A stretch of 63,624 nt of DNA from Actinomadura harenae (lineage in GTDB: Bacteria; Actinomycetota; Actinomycetes; Streptosporangiales; Streptosporangiaceae): the NCBI RefSeq assembly GCF_003696215.1, contig NZ_RFFG01000051.1, positions 1 through 63,624 of the forward strand, in the 5' to 3' direction. Below are positions 42,012 through 49,325 of the stretch, piece by piece. The translations under genes were made by a program, and so were the position numbers. The notes under the pieces were generated by a model, which saw nothing but the letters and a program-made list of their open reading frames with translations, was not told the DNA's origin and made no database searches. Positions within the stretch are counted from its first letter, which is position 1. Every line of letters starts with the position of its first letter.

Positions 42012-42683
42012 GTGCGTTCGATAAGAAGAACACCGGACCGGGACATCGTGCTGGTGTGCCTGGCCGTGGGGGCCACCGCGGTGTCCTACGGCGCGATCTC
42101 GGTCGCGTCCGGGCTGCCGTTCTGGTTCCCGGTCGTGATGGGGACGCTGGTCCTCGCCGGATCGTCGGAGTTCCTGTTCGTCGGGATCGTCGGGGCGGGC
42201 GGCTCGCCGGTCGCGGCGGTGCTCGCCGGGCTGCTGGTCAACTCCCGGCACCTCCCGTACGGGCTGGCCCTGCCGGACGTCCTCGGCGGCGGATGGCGGC
42301 GGTGGCTCGGCGTCCACATCATGAACGACGAGTCGGTCGTGTTCGCGCTCACCCGCAAGGACCCGGCGCGCTCCTACTGGGAGTGCGGCATCGGCGTCCT
42401 GCTGTGCTGGCCGCTCGGCGCGCTGCTCGGCGCGGCCCTCGGCTCGGCGGTCAGCGACCCGAACGACTTCGGCCTGGACGCGATGTTCCCGGCGGTCATC
42501 CTCGCGCTGATCCTGCCGCAGCTGCGGGACGCGAAGGCCCGCCGTCCGGCGCTGCTCGGCGCGGTGATCGCGCTCGTCTGCGTGCCGCTGCTGCCCGTCG
42601 GGCTCCCGCTGCTGGCGAGCCTCGGCGCGCTCGCCGTGGTCCCGTTCCTCGACCGCACGACCGTCGAGCAGGGGCAAGCATGA
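42012..42683 (+). CDS. azlC: AzlC-family branched-chain amino acid exporter, large subunit
   Basis: A 223-residue membrane protein with about five spans: GATAVSYGAISVASGLPFW near the start, LVLAGSSEFLFVGIV, LLVNSRHLPYGLAL and LLCWPLGALLGAALGSAV. I chose GTG 42012 because it lies seven bases after a -10 and 36 bases of the longer frame form the promoter. Overlaps azlD as ATGA. Confidence 0.9.
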   Translation: MRSIRRTPDRDIVLVCLAVGATAVSYGAISVASGLPFWFPVVMGTLVLAGSSEFLFVGIVGAGGSPVAAVLAGLLVNSRHLPYGLALPDVLGGGWRRWLGVHIMNDESVVFALTRKDPARSYWECGIGVLLCWPLGALLGAALGSAVSDPNDFGLDAMFPAVILALILPQLRDAKARRPALLGAVIALVCVPLLPVGLPLLASLGALAVVPFLDRTTVEQGQA

Positions 42684-42979
42684 TCGTCGCCGCGATGCTC
42701 ACACTCGCTGTCGGGACCTACCTGATCCGGCTGGCCGGGCCGCTGCTCCGGACCCGGATCACCTTCCCGCCGGGCGCCGAGCGGCTGCTCGACGTGTCCG
42801 CCGTGGTGCTGCTGACCGCGCTGGTCGCGGTCACCGCGCTGACCGAGGGCGGGGGTCCGGCGGACGCGGCGCGTCCGGCGGGAGTGCTGGTCGCCGGGGT
42901 CCTGGCCTGGCGCAAGGCCCCGTTCATGGCGATCGTCCTGGCCGCCGCGGCGACCACCGCGCTGCTCCGCCTGCTCTGA
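42680..42979 (+). CDS. azlD: AzlD-family small subunit
   Basis: A 99-residue AzlD-like protein with three to four hydrophobic spans: LAVGTYLIRLAGPLL, LDVSAVVLLTALVAVTAL, AGVLVAGVLAWRKAPFMAIVLA. Works with AzlC as a two-component permease. Starts in the AzlC stop codon (ATGA). Confidence 0.9.
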   Translation: MIVAAMLTLAVGTYLIRLAGPLLRTRITFPPGAERLLDVSAVVLLTALVAVTALTEGGGPADAARPAGVLVAGVLAWRKAPFMAIVLAAAATTALLRLL

Positions 42980-43088
42980 GGGGATCCGCCTGCGCTGAGA
43001 GATTCGGTGGATCCCGGACAAGGCGCGGGGCGCGGGTTTGTCGGATGCCGCATTGCCGCAGGTGGGGCGGACGGCCAAGGATCGTCCC

Positions 43089-43544
43089 ATGAGGCGTTTC
43101 GCGAGTGTGGACGAGTTCGCCGCCGCCAAGGGCGAGCATCTGGGATACAGCCCGTGGCGGACGGTCGAGCAGAAGCAGATCGACCTGTTCGCCGAGGCGA
43201 CCGACGACCGGCAGTGGATCCATGTGGACCCGGAGCGGGCGGCGGCGGAGGGCCCGTTCGGCTCCACCATCGCGCACGGCTTCCTCACGTTGTCGCTGGT
43301 CAGCGCGCTCGTCCCGGAGATCTTCCAGATCGACGGGCTGTCCATGGCCGTCAACGTCGGACTGAACCGGGTGCGCTTCCCCGCGCCGGTGCGGGTCGAC
43401 TCACGGATCCGCGGCGGCGCCGAGCTGGTCGACATCAAGAACTCCCCGGCCGGACGGCTCGCGACGGTCAAGGTGAAGGTCGAGGTCGAGGGCGAGCGGC
43501 GCGCCGCCTGCGTCGCCGAGACGCTCACCCTCTTCGTCTCCTGA
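43089..43544 (+). CDS. MaoC-like enoyl-CoA hydratase family protein
   Basis: A 151-residue hot-dog-fold protein. IDLFAEATDDRQWIHVDPERA near 31-51 and the hydratase motif with Asp/His, GPFGSTIAHGFLTLS near 55-69, are intact, so it should be an active R-specific hydratase. Single gene; substrate unknown. A frame starting upstream at 43038 lacks a ribosome site. Confidence 0.92.
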   Translation: MRRFASVDEFAAAKGEHLGYSPWRTVEQKQIDLFAEATDDRQWIHVDPERAAAEGPFGSTIAHGFLTLSLVSALVPEIFQIDGLSMAVNVGLNRVRFPAPVRVDSRIRGGAELVDIKNSPAGRLATVKVKVEVEGERRAACVAETLTLFVS

Positions 43545-43587
43545 CCGGGGCGGTAGTAGGCGGTATCCGTGCGCTAACGTCCCTGGC

Positions 43588-44097
43588 GTGAGCGCTTCGG
43601 ACGGCACGGGACGACGGGAACCCCCGACGACCGCCGGCGAGCGCGACACGCTGGCCGGGTTCCTCGACTGGCAGCGCGACACGCTCGCGATGAAGTGCGC
43701 GGGCCTGGACGCGGAGCGGCTCCGGCGCAAGGAGATCCCGCCGTCCGACCTGTCGCTGCTCGGGCTCGTCCGGCACATGGCCGAGGTCGAGCGCGGCTGG
43801 TTCCGGCATGTCGTCTGTGGCGAGGAAAGCGGAAGTCACTGGCCGCGAGTGAACGGTGGGATGGCCGACTTCCTCGTCGCCGACGCGGACGCCGAGGAGG
43901 CGTTCGCGGTGTGGCGTGCCGAGTGCGAGAACTCGCGCGCGATCGTCGCGTCCCGCGACCTGGACGAGCGGGTCCACCGGCGGGACGAGACGTACACGGT
44001 GCGCTGGATCGTCACGCACATGATCGAGGAGTACGCGCGCCACAACGGCCACGCCGACCTGCTGCGCGAGCGCATCGACGGCGTCACCGGCGAGTAG
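43588..44097 (+). CDS. DinB/DUF664 family protein
   Basis: A 169-residue four-helix DinB-like protein: ERDTLAGFLDWQRDTL, GLVRHMAEVERGWFRHVV, RWIVTHMIEEYARHNGHADLLRERIDG. The spaced His residues (HMAEVER, HMIEEYARHNGH) make the usual metal site. Possible mycothiol/bacillithiol-dependent transferase fold; activity unknown. Convergent with a paralogue. Confidence 0.9.
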   Translation: MSASDGTGRREPPTTAGERDTLAGFLDWQRDTLAMKCAGLDAERLRRKEIPPSDLSLLGLVRHMAEVERGWFRHVVCGEESGSHWPRVNGGMADFLVADADAEEAFAVWRAECENSRAIVASRDLDERVHRRDETYTVRWIVTHMIEEYARHNGHADLLRERIDGVTGE

Positions 44098-44156
44098 CCG
44101 CGCTCCGCCTCACGCCGCCTCACGCCGTCGAACGTCGGGACCCGTCAGTTCGACCT

Positions 44157-44648
44157 TCATCGGTCCACGGTGACCGGCACCCCGTCGATCGCCGCGCGGA
44201 GGACCTCGGCGTGGCCGTTGTGCCGGGCGTACTCCTCGATCATGTGGCAGAGGATCCAGCGCAGCGAGACCGGGCCGCGCCGGGGGTGCGTGCCCGTCGC
44301 CTCCAGGCCGGGGGCGGCGGCGACGATCTCGCGGGACCGCGCGCTCTCCTCGTACCAGGCGTCGTAGGCGGTGTCGGCGGGGCCGTCGAACCCGAAGTCG
44401 TCGCCGGGGAACCGGGACCAGCGCATCGGGACGTCCTCACCTGCGAGAACGCGCCGGAACCAGGCGCGTTCGACCTCGGCCATGTGGCCGACGAGGCCGC
44501 CGAGGGTGAGTGTGGACGGCGGCACGGCGGGCGTCGCCATCTGCGCCTCGCTCAGCCCGGCGCACGTCATCGCGAGCACGTCGCGCTGGGTTTCGAGGAC
44601 GGCGGCCAGCATGTCCCGCTCGTCCTGTCCCGGACCGGATTCCCTCAC
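44157..44648 (-). CDS. DinB/DUF664 family protein, paralogue
   Basis: A 163-residue DinB-like protein close to the preceding one: GLVGHMAEVERAWFRRVL and RWILCHMIEEYARHNGHAEVLRAAIDG. Its GTG start overlaps the TetR stop (GTGA), so it is cotranscribed with that regulator. The two paralogues face each other tail to tail, suggesting local inverted duplication. Confidence 0.9.
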   Translation of the reverse strand: MRESGPGQDERDMLAAVLETQRDVLAMTCAGLSEAQMATPAVPPSTLTLGGLVGHMAEVERAWFRRVLAGEDVPMRWSRFPGDDFGFDGPADTAYDAWYEESARSREIVAAAPGLEATGTHPRRGPVSLRWILCHMIEEYARHNGHAEVLRAAIDGVPVTVDR

Positions 44649-45226
44649 GTGACGAGCCCGGTCTCGGGGAGGATGCCCGCCAGGAAGTCGGCCGTGGCCC
44701 GGCGGAGGTCGTCGAGGGACGGCACGTCGCCCGCGCCCGCCAGGGCGTCGAAGAGGACACCCTCGTGGAAGGTGACCAGGCGGCGGGCGTGCCGGACCGG
44801 GTCGGGCGAGCCCGCGGCGGCGACGAGCGCGATGAGGGGTTCGCGGAAGCGGCGTCCGGCGCGGTCGTAGATCGCGCGGAGTTCGGGCCGCCGGTTCGCT
44901 TCGAGGGCGAGTTCGTAGCGGGCGAGCGCGCGGCGGCGCGCCTCGGTGAGCTGGACGTCGAGCGCGTGGGCCACGATCTCGGTGAGCTGGTCGCGGGTGA
45001 GGCTCGGGGGGACGGGCAGGTCGGCGAGCAGCGCCGCGTCGTCCAGCTCGGTGAGCCGGGTGAGGGTGAGTTCGAGCAGCGCGAGGCGCGTCCGGGCGAT
45101 GTTGGAGGTCGAGCCGGGGGCGAGGCCGGCCGCCTCGTCCACGGCGCGGTGGGTGAGGCCGCGCATGCCCCGGTCGACCAGCAGGGCGATGGCGGCGTCG
45201 GCGACCAGCTCGGATCGTGATGTCAC
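44645..45226 (-). CDS. TetR-family regulator
   Basis: A 193-residue regulator: HTH near 20-50 (MRGLTHRAVDEAAGLAPGSTSNIARTRLAL) and a TetR_C-type ligand domain. GTG start six bases after TAGTTT, likely leaderless. Divergent from the FAD monooxygenase with doubled operators between. Confidence 0.9.
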   Translation of the reverse strand: MTSRSELVADAAIALLVDRGMRGLTHRAVDEAAGLAPGSTSNIARTRLALLELTLTRLTELDDAALLADLPVPPSLTRDQLTEIVAHALDVQLTEARRRALARYELALEANRRPELRAIYDRAGRRFREPLIALVAAAGSPDPVRHARRLVTFHEGVLFDALAGAGDVPSLDDLRRATADFLAGILPETGLVT

Positions 45227-45235
45227 CCACTCAAA

Positions 45236-45291
45236 CTACCGCTGTAGTGAAGTACGCGCTACAGTCGGATCCAGGCGAACTACAGGCGTAG
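45236..45291. promoter_or_regulatory. two CTAC-N4-GTAGTGAAG operators
   Basis: CTAC-CGCT-GTAG (45236-45247) and CTAC-AGGC-GTAG (45280-45291), each followed by TGAAG, are 44 bp apart, about four helical turns. They lie between the TetR and monooxygenase starts and overlap the TetR -10, so TetR should repress both genes. Confidence 0.65.
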
Positions 45292-45307
45292 TGAAGGGGA
45301 GGCCGGC

Positions 45308-46450
45308 ATGGCCACGCGTACGGCGATCGTGGTGGGCGGCGGTATCGGCGGGCTGACCGCGGCGGTCGCACTCAGGGACAAGGGCTGGGAGGTCACGCTG
45401 GTCGAGCGCGCGCCCTCCCTGGAGCCGGTCGGCGCGGGTCTCGCGCTCGGGCCGAACGCGCTGCGCGCCCTGGACACGCTCGGACTCGGCGACCCGGTGC
45501 GCGAGCTCGCGGCGTTCCAGGGCGACGCCGGGATCCGGCGGGCGAACGGGGCCTGGCTCAGCCGGACGAGCGCGGAGGCCGCCGCCGCCCGGTACGGCGA
45601 CCCGACCGTCCTGCTGATGCGGTCCGCGCTGGTGGACCTGCTCACCGCGCGCCTCGACCGGGACGCGATGCTGCTCGGCACGCCGGTGACCGGCGTCGAT
45701 CCGGACCTCGGGACCGTCCGGACCGAGGACGGCCGGGAGCTGCGGGCCGACCTGGTCGTGGCGGCGGACGGCATCCGCTCGGCGATCCGCGCGACCGCGT
45801 TCCCGGACCACCCCGGGCCGGAGTACGCGGGCGTGACGGCGTGGCGGTTCGTCGTGGACGTCGACGAGCCCCCGATGCCGTCCGAGACCTGGGGACGCGG
45901 GCTGGTCTTCGGCGTCATGCCGCTCGCCGGGAACCGCGTGTACTGCTACATGACGGCCGCCGTCCCGGCGGGGGCGTCCGCGCCGGACGGGGAGAAGGCC
46001 GAGATCACGCGGCTGTTCGGGACCTGGCACACGCCGATCCCGGAGCTGGTCGCGAAGGCCGGGCCGATCCTGCGCAACGACGTCCACCACCTGCGGCGGC
46101 CGCTGCCCGCGATGCACCGGGGCAAGGTCGCGCTGCTCGGCGACGCGGCGCATCCGATGACGCCGAACCTCGGGCAGGGCGCGTGCCAGGCCGTCGAGGA
46201 CGCGATCGTCCTCGCGCACGAGGTGACCGGGGGCGGCGGGCTGGAGGCGTACAGCGCGGCACGGCTGCCCAGGACGTCCGCGATCGTGAAGCAGTCGGCG
46301 GGGATCGCGCGGATGACGCGGCTGAGCAACCCGCTCGTCGTCGCGGCGCGGGACGCGGCGATCCGCGCGGTGGGGCTGCTCGGCCCGACGGCGCTGCTGC
46401 GGCAGGGCGACGCGGCCTTCCTCTGGACGCCGCCGGGCACGGCCGGGTGA
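45308..46450 (+). CDS. FAD-dependent aromatic monooxygenase
   Basis: A 380-residue class A flavoprotein hydroxylase (salicylate/UbiH-like). GGGIGGLTAAVAL at 10-22, the DG motif DLVVAADGIRSAIR near 152-165 and GDAAHPMTPNLGQGACQAVEDA near 278-299. Oxidises an aromatic substrate with NAD(P)H and oxygen; substrate unknown. GGGGAGG upstream of the ATG. Divergent TetR likely senses the substrate. Confidence 0.93.
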   Translation: MATRTAIVVGGGIGGLTAAVALRDKGWEVTLVERAPSLEPVGAGLALGPNALRALDTLGLGDPVRELAAFQGDAGIRRANGAWLSRTSAEAAAARYGDPTVLLMRSALVDLLTARLDRDAMLLGTPVTGVDPDLGTVRTEDGRELRADLVVAADGIRSAIRATAFPDHPGPEYAGVTAWRFVVDVDEPPMPSETWGRGLVFGVMPLAGNRVYCYMTAAVPAGASAPDGEKAEITRLFGTWHTPIPELVAKAGPILRNDVHHLRRPLPAMHRGKVALLGDAAHPMTPNLGQGACQAVEDAIVLAHEVTGGGGLEAYSAARLPRTSAIVKQSAGIARMTRLSNPLVVAARDAAIRAVGLLGPTALLRQGDAAFLWTPPGTAG

Positions 46451-46501
46451 CGGCGAGCAGGGCCGCGACCAGGTGAGACGGTCGTCACGTGGGGGCGGTG
46501 G

Positions 46502-46532
46502 TTGACCTCAAGCATTGTTGAGGTCCCAGAGT
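46502..46532 (+). promoter_or_regulatory. MerR/SoxR-type promoter-operator
   Basis: TTGACC (46502-46507), a 19-bp spacer and CAGAGT (46527-46532). The long spacer holds the dyad CCTCAA-GCATTG-TTGAGG (46506-46523), nearly the E. coli sox box. Overlong spacers with a central dyad are the mark of MerR-family activation. Drives the reductase-MFS-DsbA operon. Confidence 0.7.
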
Positions 46533-46584
46533 GGAGCACGTCGCCCCGGTCGGCGGGGCGCGCGACCCCCGGGAGCAGGCAACC

Positions 46585-47151
46585 ATGAGCGAGACCCCGC
46601 CCACAGCACCGCCGCCGTCGTCCCAGGCCCCGCCGCTGCGGGTCGCCACGATCCTCGGGAGCACCCGGCGCGGACGGTTCGGGCCGACGATCGCCGACTG
46701 GTTCACCGGGGTCGCCCGCACCCGGGACGACATGGAGACCGAGGTCATCGACCTCGCCGAGACGACGCCGGAGGACGGGGCGGCGGCCGGGACGCTCGGG
46801 CGCGCGGACGCGTTCGTGGTGGTGACGCCCGAGTACAACCACAGCTTCCCGGGCGGGCTGAAGGACTTCATCGACGCGCACCGGACGCAGTGGCTGGCCA
46901 AGCCCGTCGCGTTCGTGTCGTACGGCGGGATGTCGGGCGGGCTGCGCGCGGTGGAGCACCTGCGCCAGGTGTTCGCCGAGCTGCACGCCACGTCCGTCCG
47001 GAACGTGGTCAGCATGCACAACCCGTGGACGGCGTTCGACGCCGACTGCCCGCACGCGCGCGCCGCCGCGCACCAGATGCTGGACCAGCTCGGCTGGTGG
47101 GGGCACGCGCTGCGCGACGCCCGCGCCGCCCGCCCGTACGAGGTGGCCTGA
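46585..47151 (+). CDS. NADPH-dependent FMN reductase
   Basis: A 188-residue flavodoxin-fold reductase: VATILGSTRRGRFGPTIADW near 21-40 (FMN phosphate loop), VVVTPEYNHSFPGGLKDFID near 82-101 and YGGMSGGLRA near 115. Reduces quinones, chromate or azo dyes in relatives. ATG 46585 with GGGAG upstream. First gene of a three-gene operon. Confidence 0.93.
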   Translation: MSETPPTAPPPSSQAPPLRVATILGSTRRGRFGPTIADWFTGVARTRDDMETEVIDLAETTPEDGAAAGTLGRADAFVVVTPEYNHSFPGGLKDFIDAHRTQWLAKPVAFVSYGGMSGGLRAVEHLRQVFAELHATSVRNVVSMHNPWTAFDADCPHARAAAHQMLDQLGWWGHALRDARAARPYEVA

Positions 47152-47153
47152 CG

Positions 47154-48641
47154 ATGGCCACCACGATCTCGCGGGACGGCGGGGCCGCCGCCGGCACCGA
47201 CATGGACACGGACGCGCCGCGCGCGACGCGGCCCATGACGATCGCGCTGGTGCTCGTGCTCGGCGGGGTGATGGTGTCCCTGGACACCACGGTCGTGAAC
47301 GTCGCGCTCAACCGGCTGTCGCAGACGTTCGACGCGTCGCTCGCAACCATCCAGTGGATCGCCACGGGGTACTCGCTGGCGCTCGGCGCGATGGCGCCGG
47401 CCTCGGCGTGGACCGTCGGGCGGTTCGGGGCGAAGCGGGTGTACCTGACGGCCGTCTCGGCGTTCGCGGTCGGGTCGGTGCTCGCCGGGCTGGCCTGGGA
47501 CGTCCCGTCGATGATCGCGTTCCGGGTGGTGCAGGGCCTGGCGGGCGGGCTGGTGATGCCCGCCGGGATGACCATCCTGATCCGCGCGGCGAGGCCGGAG
47601 GAGCTCGGCAGGCTGATGGGGACCAACGGCCTGGCGATCCTCGTCGGTCCGCTCGCCGGGCCCGCGCTCGGCGGCTGGCTGATCGACCGGGTGTCGTGGC
47701 ACTGGATGTTCTTCATCAACCTGCCGGTCGGGATCGCGATCCTGCTGCTGGCCGGACGACTGTTCCCGGCCGACGTCCCCGGCGCGCGGCGGGCGCTCGA
47801 CGTCCCCGGACTCCTGCTACTCTCCCCCGGGCTCGCCGCGCTGATCTACGGCGTGAGCCGGTTCGGGGACGGCGCGTCCGGCGCGGCGCCGCTCGCGTGG
47901 ATCGCGGCCGGGCTCGTCCTGGCGGCGGCGTTCGTGGTGCGGGCGCGGTTCGCCGCGCATCCGCTCATCGACCTCGGGCTGTTCCGGTCGCGGACGTTCG
48001 CCGCCGCGACCGGCACGATGACGGTGTTCTGCGCCGGGTACTTCGGGACGATGATCCTCGCGCCGCTGTACTTCCAGGTGGTGCGCGGCGAGTCCGCGCT
48101 GGTCGCGGGGCTGCTGGCGATGCCGGGCGCGTTCGCGTCCGGGACGGCCATGCAGGTCGCCGGGCGGCTCGCCGACCGAATCGGGCCCGGACGGATCGTC
48201 CCGGTCTCGATCGCGGTCGCCGCGACCGGGTTCGCGCTGCTCGCCGTCCAGCTCACCGCGGACGGCTCGTACTGGGGCATCGGCGCGGCGACCATGCTGA
48301 TCGGCGCGGGCGGCGGCGCGACGATCATGCCCGCCATGACCGCCGCGACCAAGGGCGTCTCGCACGACCAGGCGCCCGCCGCGAGCACGACCGTCAACCT
48401 GGTGACGACCACGATGGCGGCGGTCGGGACGGCGTCGTCCGCCGCGCTGCTGTCGGCCCGCCTGCCGGACGGCGGGCTCCAGGCCGTCCACCGCATGACC
48501 GGCGCCGCGCGGGAGGCCGCCGCGCCGGCCCTCGCGCACGCCTTCCAGTTCACCTATCTGCTGCCCTTGTCGCTGGTCGTGGCCTCTCTCGTGCCCGCCC
48601 TGCTGATCCACCACCGTTCCACCGTGAAGGAGTCGTCATGA
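47154..48641 (+). CDS. MFS drug exporter, DHA2 (EmrB/QacA) family
   Basis: A 495-residue transporter with 14 predicted spans. Motif D1-like LDTTVVNVALNRL near 43-55, WIATGYSLALGAMAP near 66-80, motif A-like GRFGAKRVYL near 86-95 and motif C GPLAGPALGGWLIDRVSW near 167-184. Proton-driven efflux of a toxic or redox-active compound. Two bases after the reductase stop. Confidence 0.93.
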   Translation: MATTISRDGGAAAGTDMDTDAPRATRPMTIALVLVLGGVMVSLDTTVVNVALNRLSQTFDASLATIQWIATGYSLALGAMAPASAWTVGRFGAKRVYLTAVSAFAVGSVLAGLAWDVPSMIAFRVVQGLAGGLVMPAGMTILIRAARPEELGRLMGTNGLAILVGPLAGPALGGWLIDRVSWHWMFFINLPVGIAILLLAGRLFPADVPGARRALDVPGLLLLSPGLAALIYGVSRFGDGASGAAPLAWIAAGLVLAAAFVVRARFAAHPLIDLGLFRSRTFAAATGTMTVFCAGYFGTMILAPLYFQVVRGESALVAGLLAMPGAFASGTAMQVAGRLADRIGPGRIVPVSIAVAATGFALLAVQLTADGSYWGIGAATMLIGAGGGATIMPAMTAATKGVSHDQAPAASTTVNLVTTTMAAVGTASSAALLSARLPDGGLQAVHRMTGAAREAAAPALAHAFQFTYLLPLSLVVASLVPALLIHHRSTVKESS

Positions 48642-49243
48642 AGGTCCGCATTGAGATGACCCAGGACGTCGCGTGCGTCTGGTCCGCGCTGGCGCACGCC
48701 CGGCTGGAGAACGCGCTGGAGGAGTTCCGCGCCGAGGGCGGCGAGGCCGAGGTCGTGTACCGGCCGTTCCAGGTCGCCCCGGACGCGCCGGTGGACGGGG
48801 AGCCGCTGAGCGAGGTGCACCGCCGCGTGTTCGGCCCGGACGTCGAGCGGAACATCGCGCGGATGGCCGACCTGGCCGCCAAGGACGGGTTCACGATGCG
48901 CTTCGACCGCGCGGTGTTCGCCAACACGCTCGACGCGCACCGCCTGCTCGCGGTCGCGGAGTCGCACGGGAAGGGCGAGGAGGCGGCCGGGCGGATGTTC
49001 CGCGCGTACTTCTCCGACGGTCTCAACGTGGCCGACCCCGCCGTCCTGGCCCGGCTGGCGGGCGAGCTCGGCGTGCCCTGGCTCCCGGAGGACGCGTCGG
49101 ACGAGGTTCCGGCGGCGATCGCGCGGGTGCGCGCGGAGGGCGTGACGAGCGTTCCGCGGTTCGTGATCAGTGAGCGGACGCTGCCGCCGGGCGCGCCGTC
49201 CACCGGTGACCTGCTGAACGCCCTTCGCGCCGCCGCCGGGTGA
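48638..49243 (+). CDS. DsbA/FrnE-like thioredoxin-fold protein with altered active site
   Basis: A 201-residue DsbA-family protein resembling FrnE: helical insert with HRRVFGPDVERNIARMADLAAKDG near 64-87, NTLDAHRLLAVAESHGKGEEAAGRMFRAYF read in parts near 101-130, and cis-Pro loop GVTSVPRFVIS near 169-179. The CPWC site of the family is CVWS here (C13), so only one Cys remains. Starts inside the MFS stop (ATGA). Confidence 0.88.
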   Translation: MKVRIEMTQDVACVWSALAHARLENALEEFRAEGGEAEVVYRPFQVAPDAPVDGEPLSEVHRRVFGPDVERNIARMADLAAKDGFTMRFDRAVFANTLDAHRLLAVAESHGKGEEAAGRMFRAYFSDGLNVADPAVLARLAGELGVPWLPEDASDEVPAAIARVRAEGVTSVPRFVISERTLPPGAPSTGDLLNALRAAAG

Positions 49244-49325
49244 CGCGCCGACGCCGCCCACCCTGCGAATGGGGTCCGTCACAAAGGGCAGCTAAAGGAC
49301 AAGCACGTCTGCTAGAACTGCCCCC

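Noticed and set aside
44157..45230. Single long protein joining the DinB and TetR regions
   Set aside because: Two separate frames with a GTGA overlap encode complete DinB and TetR proteins.
36668..46450. Biosynthetic gene cluster
   Set aside because: The oxidoreductases, oxygenase and regulators are independent small units with their own operators; no core biosynthetic enzyme is present.
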